Notes under the pieces: generated by a model
Database searches by the model: none
What the model was told of the DNA's origin: nothing
What the model saw: only the letters and a program-made list of their open reading frames with translations
In this document: piece by piece, positions 1 to 5,262 of the stretch
Position numbering within the stretch: position 1 is the stretch's first letter
Layout: the number at the start of each line of letters is the position of its first letter
Program-made: the position numbers and the translations under genes
Origin: an uncultured Eubacteriales bacterium
GTDB taxonomy: Bacteria > Bacillota > Clostridia > Peptostreptococcales > Anaerovoracaceae
Reading direction: 5' to 3'
DNA: 5,262 nt
Assembly: GCA_902766915.1 (NCBI GenBank)
Contig: CACXFN010000189.1
Span: forward strand, 1 to 5,262

Positions 1-179
1 CAGGTACCCCATACAGCACCGTCGCCTGTAAGAGCACCCAACCAACCAAGTTTGATTGTGTCACCACCTGATGATCCACCGGAACTTCCACCGGAACCGG
101 ATCCACCACCGCCGCAAGCTGCTAAAGCGAATACCATCATTACAGCAAGCAGTAGTACTAATACCTTCTTAAGCTTCAT
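1..179 (-). CDS. ABC transporter substrate-binding lipoprotein, branched-chain amino acid type (5' end only)
   Basis: Only the first 59 codons are in the window; the gene runs off the left edge. The ATG at 179-177 follows a good AAAGGAG ribosome binding site. Residues 2-5 are basic (KLKK), residues 6-19 form a hydrophobic core, and L19-A20-A21-C22 is a lipobox, so the protein should be lipidated at Cys22 and anchored outside the membrane. Residues 23-39 are almost only Gly and Ser, a flexible spacer typical of clostridial lipoproteins. The mature domain then opens with IKLGWLGALTGDGAVWG, which matches the first beta strand and ligand loop of periplasmic-binding-fold type I proteins (LivJ/LivK-like: IKIG...PLTG...G). 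Such proteins deliver branched-chain or other amino acids, or sometimes amides and urea, to an ABC permease. The true ligand cannot be told from this fragment. The gene is divergent from a two-component system, which may control it. Confidence 0.85.
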   Translation of the reverse strand, partial: MKLKKVLVLLLAVMMVFALAACGGGGSGSGGSSGGSSGGDTIKLGWLGALTGDGAVWGT

Positions 180-185
180 GTGTTT

Positions 186-192
186 CTCCTTT
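186..192 (-). promoter_or_regulatory. Ribosome binding site of the lipoprotein gene
   Basis: On the minus strand this reads AAAGGAG, six bases before the ATG at 179. It is a near-perfect Shine-Dalgarno sequence and fixes the start. It contrasts with the divergent kinase gene, which has none. Confidence 0.85.
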
Positions 193-217
193 CTCGAATA
201 ACGAAATACTTGAAACT

Positions 218-245
218 CGCCTGGCGCCTGGCCAGAATGCGCCGG
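218..245. repeat. GC-rich tandem 7-mer and inverted repeat in the lipoprotein leader
   Basis: CGCCTGG occurs twice in direct tandem at 218-231. An overlapping inverted repeat pairs CTGGCGC (221-227) with GCGCCGG (239-245) across an 11-base loop, with one T-G wobble on the plus strand. On the minus-strand RNA the paired core is 5 bp (GGCGC/GCGCC). The block is strongly G+C-rich inside an otherwise A+T-rich intergenic region. It lies between the proposed minus promoter and the lipoprotein ribosome binding site, so it would be transcribed as part of the 5' leader. A structured leader affecting translation or stability is possible but unproven. No run of U follows it in the direction of transcription, so it is not an obvious attenuator. 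Confidence 0.45.
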
Positions 246-266
246 ACGCACTAATACTATAAAAGA

Positions 267-295
267 ATTATATTCCTTGGCTTCAATTTGCTTCA
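267..295 (-). promoter_or_regulatory. Candidate promoter for the lipoprotein gene
   Basis: Read on the minus strand, 272-267 is a perfect TATAAT. At a 17-base spacing the -35 position (295-290) reads TGAAGC, a poor match, so an activator may be needed. The predicted transcription start is near base 260, giving a leader of about 80 bases that contains the GC-rich repeat. The perfect -10 in A+T-rich DNA could be chance. Confidence 0.4.
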
Positions 296-300
296 TTACA

Positions 301-355
301 CTTCGCAAATATTCACGCATGTATAAATATACATTATTATGAATATATTTGCAAG
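301..355. promoter_or_regulatory. Nested inverted repeat with a 16-bp palindromic core, likely operator
   Basis: The core, 319-334, is a perfect dyad: ATGTATA, two A bases, TATACAT. Around it are outer arms CTTCGCAAATATTC (301-314) and GAATATATTTGCAAG (341-355). These are complementary apart from one extra C in the left arm and an extra TA in the right arm. Inner and outer dyads share nearly the same centre (about 327). The site lies between the two divergent genes, about 70 bases from each predicted transcription start, a usual distance for an activator site. The core resembles A+T-rich dyad operators such as ArgR boxes, but the regulator is not known. The response regulator encoded just downstream is one candidate. 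Confidence 0.5.
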
Positions 356-382
356 ACTTTTTTTATAAATATTTTTAAACTA

Positions 383-391
383 TGTTATAAT
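383..391 (+). promoter_or_regulatory. Extended -10 promoter of the kinase-regulator operon
   Basis: TGTTATAAT is a perfect extended -10 (TG, one base, TATAAT at 386-391). At 17-base spacing the -35 is only TTATAA (363-368), and upstream DNA is T-rich (seven T at 358-364). Extended -10 promoters can work without a good -35. Counting seven bases from the last base of the -10 puts the transcription start at 398, the A of the kinase ATG, so the mRNA would be leaderless. Confidence 0.65.
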
Positions 392-397
392 GGGCAC

Positions 398-1780
398 ATG
401 AGTAAGAATAGCAAATTGTTTTTAATGGTGGCTGTCAGCTCCTTAGCTTCACAGATTTCACTAAATATGTTCCAGAGCGGATTTATACTCGCATTGTCAC
501 CTTTGATGATGGCTATTTTTCTTTACCTTTTCAAGGATTTAGATCCTTTTAAGGCTTGCTGTTGGATGGCTTTGTTTTCACCCTTGGTTCGATTTGTAGT
601 CGAATTACTCAAGACCGGTGAATTGGGTCAAACCTTTTCTTACGTTTTTCCCGACTGTGGTTTTTTCTTTGGATTTGCACTATCCTTTGCCTATATTACC
701 AAGGGCTTGGGTTATTCACCCTATCACATGTTTTACATAAAGATAATTATCTCTGATTTCCTCGGCAATTGTCTGGAGCAAACCCTAAGAGTAATTGAAG
801 GACTAACTGTTTTCAGCCTAAATACCTTTGCCACCTTTGCTATGATAGCATTAATCAGAGGGTTCATAGTAATACTGGTTGCAATTGCACTGGACATCTA
901 TATGTCTTTATTGGAAAAGAGAGAGCATGAGGAGAACTACAAGCGCTTGGTTTTAATGGCATCCACATTCGAAAGCGAAGTGTATTCCATGAGAAAAAAC
1001 ATGAGTGAAATAGAAGATATAATGACCAACGCCTTCTCTCTATACAGGGATTTGGATAAACCGGAATATCCGGAAAGCCTTAGGGATACAGCCTTATTGA
1101 TTGCCAAGGACATCCATGAGGTGAAAAAGGGATATCGCAGAGTAATTCAAGGGCTTCAGGATAATTTTCTGGCAGACTTCACCGATGACAGCAAGCTTTC
1201 CATCAGTGATCTTCTAAAAATACTGTCAATAGATGTGGATCAAAGTCACGAACAGGAAGGCCTAAATATTACTTTCCATTCCAGTTATGAAACCAATTAT
1301 TCAATCCAGAATCACTTTGCCTTCATGAGTATTCTGCGTAACTTTATTTCAAACAGCGTGGACGCCATTGCCAGAATGCCAAAGGGATATAGGGGCGATG
1401 TATTCATTAGATGCCGCGATATGAATAGGAATGGAAAAAAATATTGTGCCATAGAAATCAAGGATAATGGAATTGGAATCCCTGCCGAGGACATTGAGTT
1501 TATCTTTGTTCCTGGATTCTCAACAAAGTTCGATGAGGATACGGGAGATATAAACCGTGGTGTTGGTCTCACATTGGCAAAGGATCTGTTGGAAGACCAA
1601 TTTCACGGAACAATCGAACTCAGTTCTGATTCCAAAGGCACATTATTCACTCTTTGGTTTCCGGTGGATAAACTCACCGAAAATGTTAACAGCTATAGCA
1701 ATTATTCCGGCACTATCGGTTCAGAGGATAATGTGGAGCAATATGAACAAGGTTCTGCCATTTTGAATTCAGGAGAATAG
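398..1780 (+). CDS. glnK: Membrane sensor histidine kinase, GlnK (YcbA)-like
   Basis: A 460-residue sensor kinase expected to autophosphorylate and pass phosphate to the regulator encoded next. Residues 7-172 hold five or six hydrophobic segments (about 7-24, 28-45, 53-71, 81-100, 111-125 and 139-172), with no large outside domain, so sensing is probably within the membrane or through a partner. A helical linker (172-215) leads to the phosphoacceptor region, with H240 in DIHEVKK. The ATPase domain shows the N box (FISNSVDAI, N319), the G1 box DNGIGIP (356-362), an F-box-like VPGFSTK (371-377) and the G2 box RGVGLTLAKDLL (387-398). A polar Ser/Tyr/Glu-rich tail (about 424-460) follows. The GlnK assignment rests mainly on the GlnL-type partner and on the H box. 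In B. subtilis that pair responds to glutamine; the signal here is unproven. This glnK is not the PII protein of the same name. No Shine-Dalgarno precedes ATG 398 or the in-frame ATGs at 425 and 467; 398 is kept because the promoter predicts a leaderless start there. Confidence 0.85.
   Translation: MSKNSKLFLMVAVSSLASQISLNMFQSGFILALSPLMMAIFLYLFKDLDPFKACCWMALFSPLVRFVVELLKTGELGQTFSYVFPDCGFFFGFALSFAYITKGLGYSPYHMFYIKIIISDFLGNCLEQTLRVIEGLTVFSLNTFATFAMIALIRGFIVILVAIALDIYMSLLEKREHEENYKRLVLMASTFESEVYSMRKNMSEIEDIMTNAFSLYRDLDKPEYPESLRDTALLIAKDIHEVKKGYRRVIQGLQDNFLADFTDDSKLSISDLLKILSIDVDQSHEQEGLNITFHSSYETNYSIQNHFAFMSILRNFISNSVDAIARMPKGYRGDVFIRCRDMNRNGKKYCAIEIKDNGIGIPAEDIEFIFVPGFSTKFDEDTGDINRGVGLTLAKDLLEDQFHGTIELSSDSKGTLFTLWFPVDKLTENVNSYSNYSGTIGSEDNVEQYEQGSAILNSGE
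1771..1776 (+). promoter_or_regulatory. Ribosome binding site of the response regulator, inside the kinase gene
   Basis: AGGAGA lies in the last codons of the kinase and ends seven bases before the regulator ATG at 1784. The kinase stop codon (1778-1780) sits between the site and the start, so translation of the two genes is probably coupled. This fixes the regulator start. Confidence 0.85.
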
Positions 1781-1783
1781 ATT

Positions 1784-2656
1784 ATGAGGTTTTACATTTT
1801 AGATGATTTACTTGCATCAGTGAAGGTTCTTCAGAATATTATCACATCCCATAACCTGGGCGAGGTTGTTGGCACCAATACGGATGTGGACAAAGCCATT
1901 TCGGAGATTCTCTCCAAAAACCCGGATATCGTTTTGGTGGATTTATTAATGCCTAAAAAAGATGGGATATCTGTGGTCAAAGAGATTCGGGACATAAATC
2001 CGGATATTAGTTTCATAATGGTTTCACAGGTGGCAGATAAGAAAATGATTGCAGAAGCTTATCAGGCCGGCATTGAATTCTTTATAACGAAGCCCAATAA
2101 CAGAATCGAAATAGAAAAGGTAATCAACAATGTAATCGAAAAAAGAAAGATGTCGGAAATGCTAAAGGGAATACAAACCGTAATGGGAAGCGGCGCCGGC
2201 ACAGGATCCATGAAGGATACCATAAGCGGCTTATCCCCTGTCCAGACCTCACCACAGGAAATAGCCCTTTCCAGAACAAAAAGAATTCTTGGCACTATAG
2301 GTATGCTGGGCGAAGCAGGCACCAAGGACATTATGTCGGTTACAGAAATCCTTATCAGTAAGGGGGAAAAATACGAAAGCAAGCGGACTTTGGACGAATA
2401 CGCCTCATCCCTGGATGCTGACCCAAAAATAGTCAAGCAAAGAATTCGACGAGCAATAAAAAAGGGACTCACCAATGTGGCTTCTCTAGGAGTTGAGGAC
2501 TATTACAACGATAAATTTGCCGAATATGCAAATACTCTTTTTAACTTTGAAGCAGTGCGAAGCGAAATGGATTTGATTCGGGGAAAATCTCAATATGGAG
2601 GCAGCCCTTCCATCGACAAATTCTTCGAGGGACTGGAAATGCTAACAAACGAATAG
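1784..2656 (+). CDS. glnL: Response regulator with YcbB-type DNA-binding domain, GlnL-like
   Basis: A 290-residue transcriptional regulator, cytoplasmic, partner of the kinase ending three bases upstream. Residues 1-122 form a complete receiver domain: acidic pair D7/D8, phosphoacceptor D53 in VLVDLLMP, switch residue S81 (IMVSQ) and K103 in ITKP. The stretch QAGIEFFITKPNNRIEI (94-110) is characteristic of the GlnL/YcbB branch. A helix and Gly/Ser-rich linker (about 123-160) connects to the C-terminal domain (about 163-288). That domain is not a winged helix or LuxR type. It matches the YcbB family, with GTIGMLGEAGTKDI (170-183), a basic helix (PKIVKQRIRRAIKKGL, 214-229) and the closing YGGSPSIDKFFEGL (271-284). 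B. subtilis GlnL activates glutaminase and glutamine transport genes; the targets here are unknown, and the divergent amino-acid transporter gene is a natural candidate. The symbol is used in the Bacillus sense, not for enteric NtrB. All receiver residues are intact. Confidence 0.88.
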   Translation: MRFYILDDLLASVKVLQNIITSHNLGEVVGTNTDVDKAISEILSKNPDIVLVDLLMPKKDGISVVKEIRDINPDISFIMVSQVADKKMIAEAYQAGIEFFITKPNNRIEIEKVINNVIEKRKMSEMLKGIQTVMGSGAGTGSMKDTISGLSPVQTSPQEIALSRTKRILGTIGMLGEAGTKDIMSVTEILISKGEKYESKRTLDEYASSLDADPKIVKQRIRRAIKKGLTNVASLGVEDYYNDKFAEYANTLFNFEAVRSEMDLIRGKSQYGGSPSIDKFFEGLEMLTNE

Positions 2657-2663
2657 AGTCTGC

Positions 2664-2698
2664 GCAGCATAGTCATTTATCTATCAAAGCCATGCTGC
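2664..2698. repeat. Inverted repeat between convergent genes
   Basis: GCAGCAT (2664-2670) and ATGCTGC (2692-2698) are perfect complements across a 21-base loop, just after the regulator stop codon. No T-run follows on either strand, so this is not a standard intrinsic terminator. It could still help end or protect the transcripts of the convergent operons. The remaining bases up to 2756 show no better terminator. Confidence 0.35.
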
Positions 2699-2756
2699 AG
2701 GGCTCTTCCCGACAAGATAATGAGATAGTCAATTGGTTTATTGGTTGTGCGGAAAT

Positions 2757-3833
2757 CTATTTGTTGATTAGTGCCTTTGCGAAGGCCTCTGCCCGTTCGT
2801 GGATTCCGTCCAGGTCAGCTATGCTTCCGGGATCATTGGCAGTCTCAATCATGGAGAAGTGAGGCGGCAGGATGAATCCTTTATTGCAATTCATGGCTCC
2901 GATTATCTGCTGAGCCAGAAGATCACCACCGCTGTATCCCGAAACGATAAGTGCATAAATCTTCTTCGCCGCGAAGCTGTTATTATAGAAAAGGGCAGTA
3001 AGCCTATTGAACATGGCCATCATATTCGCACCTACCGCATCATTATAGTTGGGGCAAACCAGAATCAGAGAATCGCAATCCATAATTGCAGGATAAACCT
3101 GCTCTACCATAAGCCCACCATAGAAGCATTCTCCCATTTCTCCGAAATGCTTACAGGTATCGAATCCGCAACCTCTGCAGTCTACGATATCCCCATTTCT
3201 TATGGATATTTCTTTATAATCCACAGCGTCCTTATCCAGATAAGACTTAACCATCTCCAAAAGCATCAAGGTGTTTGACGTTTCCTTATTACTTGCATGA
3301 ATTGCCAGGATCCTTTTCTTTTCCTTTGAGCCAGGTAAACTACCTGTGAATCCTTCCAGCTTATCCAAGAGTTCCGCCACGCAATCTTCATAGGCTTCTC
3401 TGTTGTCTACACCCTTGATGGATGCGATGGTGTTAAAATTGTATAGGTCCCCGGTGGCCTCCACCAGCGGTCTTCCCGGGAAAGAACATCCCGCATAATT
3501 CCCAGCAAAAATCAGCTTCCTGGCGATGTCCTTCGTGAATAGATGCCCCTCGCCATCAACTATTACTGCCGCTTTTACCCCATTTAAAAGATTTGGTCTA
3601 TCCATCAGTGATGCAATTAGGTCATTCCATTCAGGTGCAAAGCCATTAAAAGGAATGGCAATAGCAAACAGAACCTCTTCTATTTCTCCTGCCATGGCTT
3701 TAAGCAAAAACTCACCGGTGCTTTTTATGCGTATAAACTCCCTACCCGCCAAAGCTTTTTTCAGCACCTGGGTAAGCCTTTCACCAAAGTTCCCATCTTC
3801 ACTTTTCTGATCAAGTCTTAAAACGTGTAACAT
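2757..3833 (-). CDS. Tandem flavodoxin-like oxidoreductase with four-cysteine insert (NAD(P)H-dependent FMN reductase family)
   Basis: A 358-residue cytoplasmic flavoprotein, last gene of the minus-strand operon. The C-terminal half (about 173-358) is an NADPH-dependent FMN reductase/iron-sulfur flavoprotein fold. It has the FMN-phosphate loop HASNKETSNT (179-188), a flavin-contact strand LILVCPNYND (256-265) and the glycine loop SGYSGGD (298-304). Between them C219, C222, C227 and C236 form CX2CX4CX8C, in the place where Isf-type proteins carry the cysteines of a 4Fe-4S cluster; the spacing is wider than the usual compact motif. Residues 51-165 look like a second, degenerate copy of the same half-fold (VLFAIAIPFNGFAPEWNDLI, then KAAVIVDGEGHLF and NYAGCSFPG). 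Partner and substrate are unknown. Start choice: the frame stays open to an ATG at 3929, but that would overlap the upstream gene by 68 bases. The ATG at 3833 follows AAAGAG and leaves a 28-base gap. The longer form would be 390 residues. Confidence 0.75.
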   Translation of the reverse strand: MLHVLRLDQKSEDGNFGERLTQVLKKALAGREFIRIKSTGEFLLKAMAGEIEEVLFAIAIPFNGFAPEWNDLIASLMDRPNLLNGVKAAVIVDGEGHLFTKDIARKLIFAGNYAGCSFPGRPLVEATGDLYNFNTIASIKGVDNREAYEDCVAELLDKLEGFTGSLPGSKEKKRILAIHASNKETSNTLMLLEMVKSYLDKDAVDYKEISIRNGDIVDCRGCGFDTCKHFGEMGECFYGGLMVEQVYPAIMDCDSLILVCPNYNDAVGANMMAMFNRLTALFYNNSFAAKKIYALIVSGYSGGDLLAQQIIGAMNCNKGFILPPHFSMIETANDPGSIADLDGIHERAEAFAKALINK

Positions 3834-3837
3834 GTTT

Positions 3838-3843
3838 CTCTTT
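3838..3843 (-). promoter_or_regulatory. Ribosome binding site supporting the 3833 start of the flavoprotein
   Basis: The minus strand reads AAAGAG, then AAAC, then ATG. It is a modest Shine-Dalgarno with short spacing. It favours the 3833 start over the in-frame ATG at 3929 inside the upstream gene, although an AAGGG precedes 3929 and leaves some doubt. Confidence 0.5.
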
Positions 3844-3861
3844 AACAATACTAAATACTTA

Positions 3862-4956
3862 TCACAAGAGATTCCTATAAGCCTTTTCAATTCTGTTATA
3901 TAGCACCTTGGGAAGTTCCCTCTCTTCATATTGAACGCCCTTTTCCGTAAGCCTACTCAGCACACCTACATAGGCGCCCTCTCCTGATTCATTCCCAAAG
4001 AAAAGGGATCCATAATTCCATTCCCCTCTTAAGGTAAGTATAATCGAGAAAGCAGCAGAGGAAATTGCGGGAGCCAGGAATGGTTTAAACCCCAAATCTC
4101 TCACTCTCAGATTCGCTTCCACCGTTAACTTGGTTAGGTCCATCGACACATCCTCATCATAGTGTTCAATGCTGTTTGCGATTACTAAATCCTGCCCGTG
4201 GGGACCATAGCCTCTTCCCTCTCTTAAATATGTTTCATACTTTTCAGCCAACTCCTTATTGCCATCTTCTCTTAATTCTGCAGAGCGTTTTTCCGCATAG
4301 TACCTGGCCCTTGCTGCCATTACCCCCAGTCCGAATCCTCTTACCTGGCCGGGGTTTAGTCCGGATGCATCAAGCATTCCCTTACATAGTTGATCCACCG
4401 GATCGGAAACCACTGCAACCAAACCATTAAAGGAACCGGCCTTAATCTTTTCTCCAAAGAATTTTACCAAACCCAGATTTGCTTCTAACTGAGCCATGCG
4501 TACATCTCCCGACGCACCTATTTCCGGAATTGATTTGGTTGCGCAGAATACCAGCACATCACAGTCCAATAGTTCATCATCGGTGGTTATTATCTTAACC
4601 CGTGGCATTTCACGAATACAGTGAGCTGTTTTGTGTCCACCTTCATCAAAAATAGAAAGAGGTGGATAGCTCATTTGATTAAACTCCATCTCAAGCCTTT
4701 TTACCTGAGCTTCATTTAAATCATATAATCCTATCTCCCCAATAATGTCGCCACCGGTCAGCCTAAGGCCCATTAGAAGATTGGTGCCAACGTCACCCAA
4801 AGCAATTATATTAATCCTTGCTCTATCTTCTAATGAGATTTCATCTCTGGCTACCTTTGCCAAAAAATCGTTGATACCGCAATTCGTCAAATCCGAAAGC
4901 GTTGTTTCTATACCGTAAGTATCAGTTACTAAGTCTCTAAGCTTTTTATTATTCAT
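3862..4956 (-). CDS. Lactate/malate dehydrogenase-family protein with atypical active site
   Basis: A 364-residue protein of the NAD-dependent L-lactate/malate dehydrogenase fold. About 45 residues precede the Rossmann strand INIIALGDVGTNLL (48-61; G54, G57), which is longer than usual. D79 at the end of the second strand suits NAD. Then come DCDVLVFCA (131-139), a substrate-loop arginine (R153 in GDVRMAQLEANLGLV, like Arg109 of lactate dehydrogenase) and VVSDPVD (182-188). R216 in VMAARARYY aligns with substrate-binding Arg171, and H253 in GPHGQDL with catalytic His195. Two changes stand out: the usual NPVD asparagine is D185, and the Asp168 position (LDxxR) appears to be M213. The protein may therefore act on another 2-oxo/2-hydroxy acid or have changed chemistry. 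It starts two bases after the upstream stop and is followed 28 bases later by a flavoprotein, so the three genes form one operon. The family is clear; the substrate is not. Alignment was by eye. Confidence 0.8.
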   Translation of the reverse strand: MNNKKLRDLVTDTYGIETTLSDLTNCGINDFLAKVARDEISLEDRARINIIALGDVGTNLLMGLRLTGGDIIGEIGLYDLNEAQVKRLEMEFNQMSYPPLSIFDEGGHKTAHCIREMPRVKIITTDDELLDCDVLVFCATKSIPEIGASGDVRMAQLEANLGLVKFFGEKIKAGSFNGLVAVVSDPVDQLCKGMLDASGLNPGQVRGFGLGVMAARARYYAEKRSAELREDGNKELAEKYETYLREGRGYGPHGQDLVIANSIEHYDEDVSMDLTKLTVEANLRVRDLGFKPFLAPAISSAAFSIILTLRGEWNYGSLFFGNESGEGAYVGVLSRLTEKGVQYEERELPKVLYNRIEKAYRNLL

Positions 4957-4958
4957 AA

Positions 4959-5262
4959 CTACCTCAGTCTGGCCAATCTCTCTATATCATTATCCAGGAA
5001 ATTCGTGGCTTCCATGTTTTCATCAAAGGTTACTCCCCTATCCATTTCCGGAATACGCGGTCTGGTAAGCACTTCTCCCAAGCGTTTCAATGTAAGCTTT
5101 CTCTCAAACAGCTTTTGGTATTCTTTTTCCAATACCGACATTATCATTCGGGCATTCTTTAGACAAACCTCCGAATACTGGAAAGCCGCATCATCACCTA
5201 TTACGGCGCTTTCCGAAACAAAGGCAGGCTTAATATAGGGCAGAATCAAGTTGGCGGAGGCA
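4959..5262 (-). CDS. Unrecognised protein, C-terminal part (gene cut by window edge)
   Basis: One hundred codons are visible and the frame is open to the right edge. A TTG at 5249 could be read as a start, but no ribosome binding site is seen before it and the frame continues upstream as ASAN, so this is most likely the tail of a longer gene. The visible part is mostly charged and helical: an initial NLILPYIKPAF segment, a helix around KNARMIMSVLEKEYQKLFERK, a basic stretch (LTLKRLGEVLTRPRIPE) and an acidic C-terminus ending in ERLARLR. No catalytic motif, membrane segment or signal peptide is visible. It is the first of the three operon genes in this window and is separated from the dehydrogenase-like gene by two bases, so its product probably works in the same process. 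I do not recognise the family. Confidence 0.6.
   Translation of the reverse strand, partial: ASANLILPYIKPAFVSESAVIGDDAAFQYSEVCLKNARMIMSVLEKEYQKLFERKLTLKRLGEVLTRPRIPEMDRGVTFDENMEATNFLDNDIERLARLR
4962..4965 (-). promoter_or_regulatory. Ribosome binding site of the dehydrogenase-like gene, inside the upstream gene
   Basis: GAGG on the minus strand lies five bases before the ATG at 4956, within the last codons of the upstream gene, whose TAG is only two bases from the ATG. This implies translational coupling and supports the start chosen. Confidence 0.6.

Noticed and set aside
349..354. TTGCAA as the -35 element of the kinase promoter
   Set aside because: It is 31 bases from the TATAAT, far beyond the usual 16-18; it belongs to the right arm of the inverted repeat.
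301..364. Nested inverted repeat followed by seven T as an intrinsic terminator on the plus strand
   Set aside because: The stem is very A+T-rich with mismatches, and no plus-strand gene lies upstream for it to terminate.
355..377. T-rich direct repeat TTTTTA (360-365 and 372-377) as a GlnL site like the B. subtilis TTTTGT-N4-TTTTGT element
   Set aside because: The repeats lack the GT and are 12 rather than 10 bases apart; T-tracts are expected in such A+T-rich DNA.
2062..2475. Minus-strand open frame of 137 codons within the regulator gene
   Set aside because: It is antisense to a well-supported receiver and YcbB domain, has no ribosome binding site and no recognisable motif.
2657..2756. 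Bidirectional intrinsic terminator between the convergent genes
   Set aside because: The GCAGCAT/ATGCTGC stem has a 21-base loop and no T-run on either side, so it is reported only as an inverted repeat.
2799..3278. Plus-strand open frame of 159 codons within the flavoprotein gene
   Set aside because: It is antisense to the conserved flavodoxin-like domain; its translation resembles no protein family.
4959..5249. Complete 96-residue protein starting at TTG 5249
   Set aside because: The frame stays open to the window edge, the start would be TTG and no ribosome binding site is visible, so a truncated longer gene is more likely.

Overview
The window looks like a piece of a low- to mid-GC Firmicute chromosome, most likely an anaerobic Clostridia (Lachnospiraceae or a relative). 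The evidence is a Gram-positive type lipoprotein with a Gly/Ser-rich spacer, purine-rich AGGAG ribosome binding sites, A+T-rich intergenic DNA and a GlnK/GlnL-type (YcbA/YcbB) two-component pair. This placement is inferred from style; no rRNA or marker gene is present.

Layout. Bases 1-179 (minus) hold the 5' end of a branched-chain-amino-acid-type ABC transporter substrate-binding lipoprotein. Bases 180-397 form a divergent regulatory region. It holds a GC-rich repeat/hairpin in the lipoprotein leader, a 55-bp nested inverted repeat with a perfect 16-bp palindrome at its core, and a strong extended -10 promoter facing right. The -10 lies so close to the next ATG that the kinase mRNA is predicted to be leaderless. 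Bases 398-2656 (plus) encode a membrane histidine kinase and its response regulator, translationally coupled; the regulator has the C-terminal YcbB-type DNA-binding domain of B. subtilis GlnL. Bases 2657-2756 separate convergent genes and contain an inverted repeat but no convincing terminator. Bases 2757-5262 (minus) form a tight three-gene operon read from right to left: the C-terminal part of an unrecognised protein cut by the window edge, an unusual lactate/malate-dehydrogenase-fold protein, and a flavoprotein that looks like two flavodoxin-like halves in tandem with a four-cysteine insert.

Working model (inference). The two-component pair probably senses a nitrogen source or amino acid and may control the divergent amino-acid transporter through the shared intergenic region. 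The minus-strand operon looks like a redox module, with a dehydrogenase-like enzyme beside an Fe-S/flavin protein. Its substrate cannot be read from this sequence. The least ordinary items are the dehydrogenase with a substituted catalytic Asp, the tandem flavoprotein, and the leaderless/palindrome regulatory region. No CRISPR array, tRNA, rRNA or mobile element was seen.
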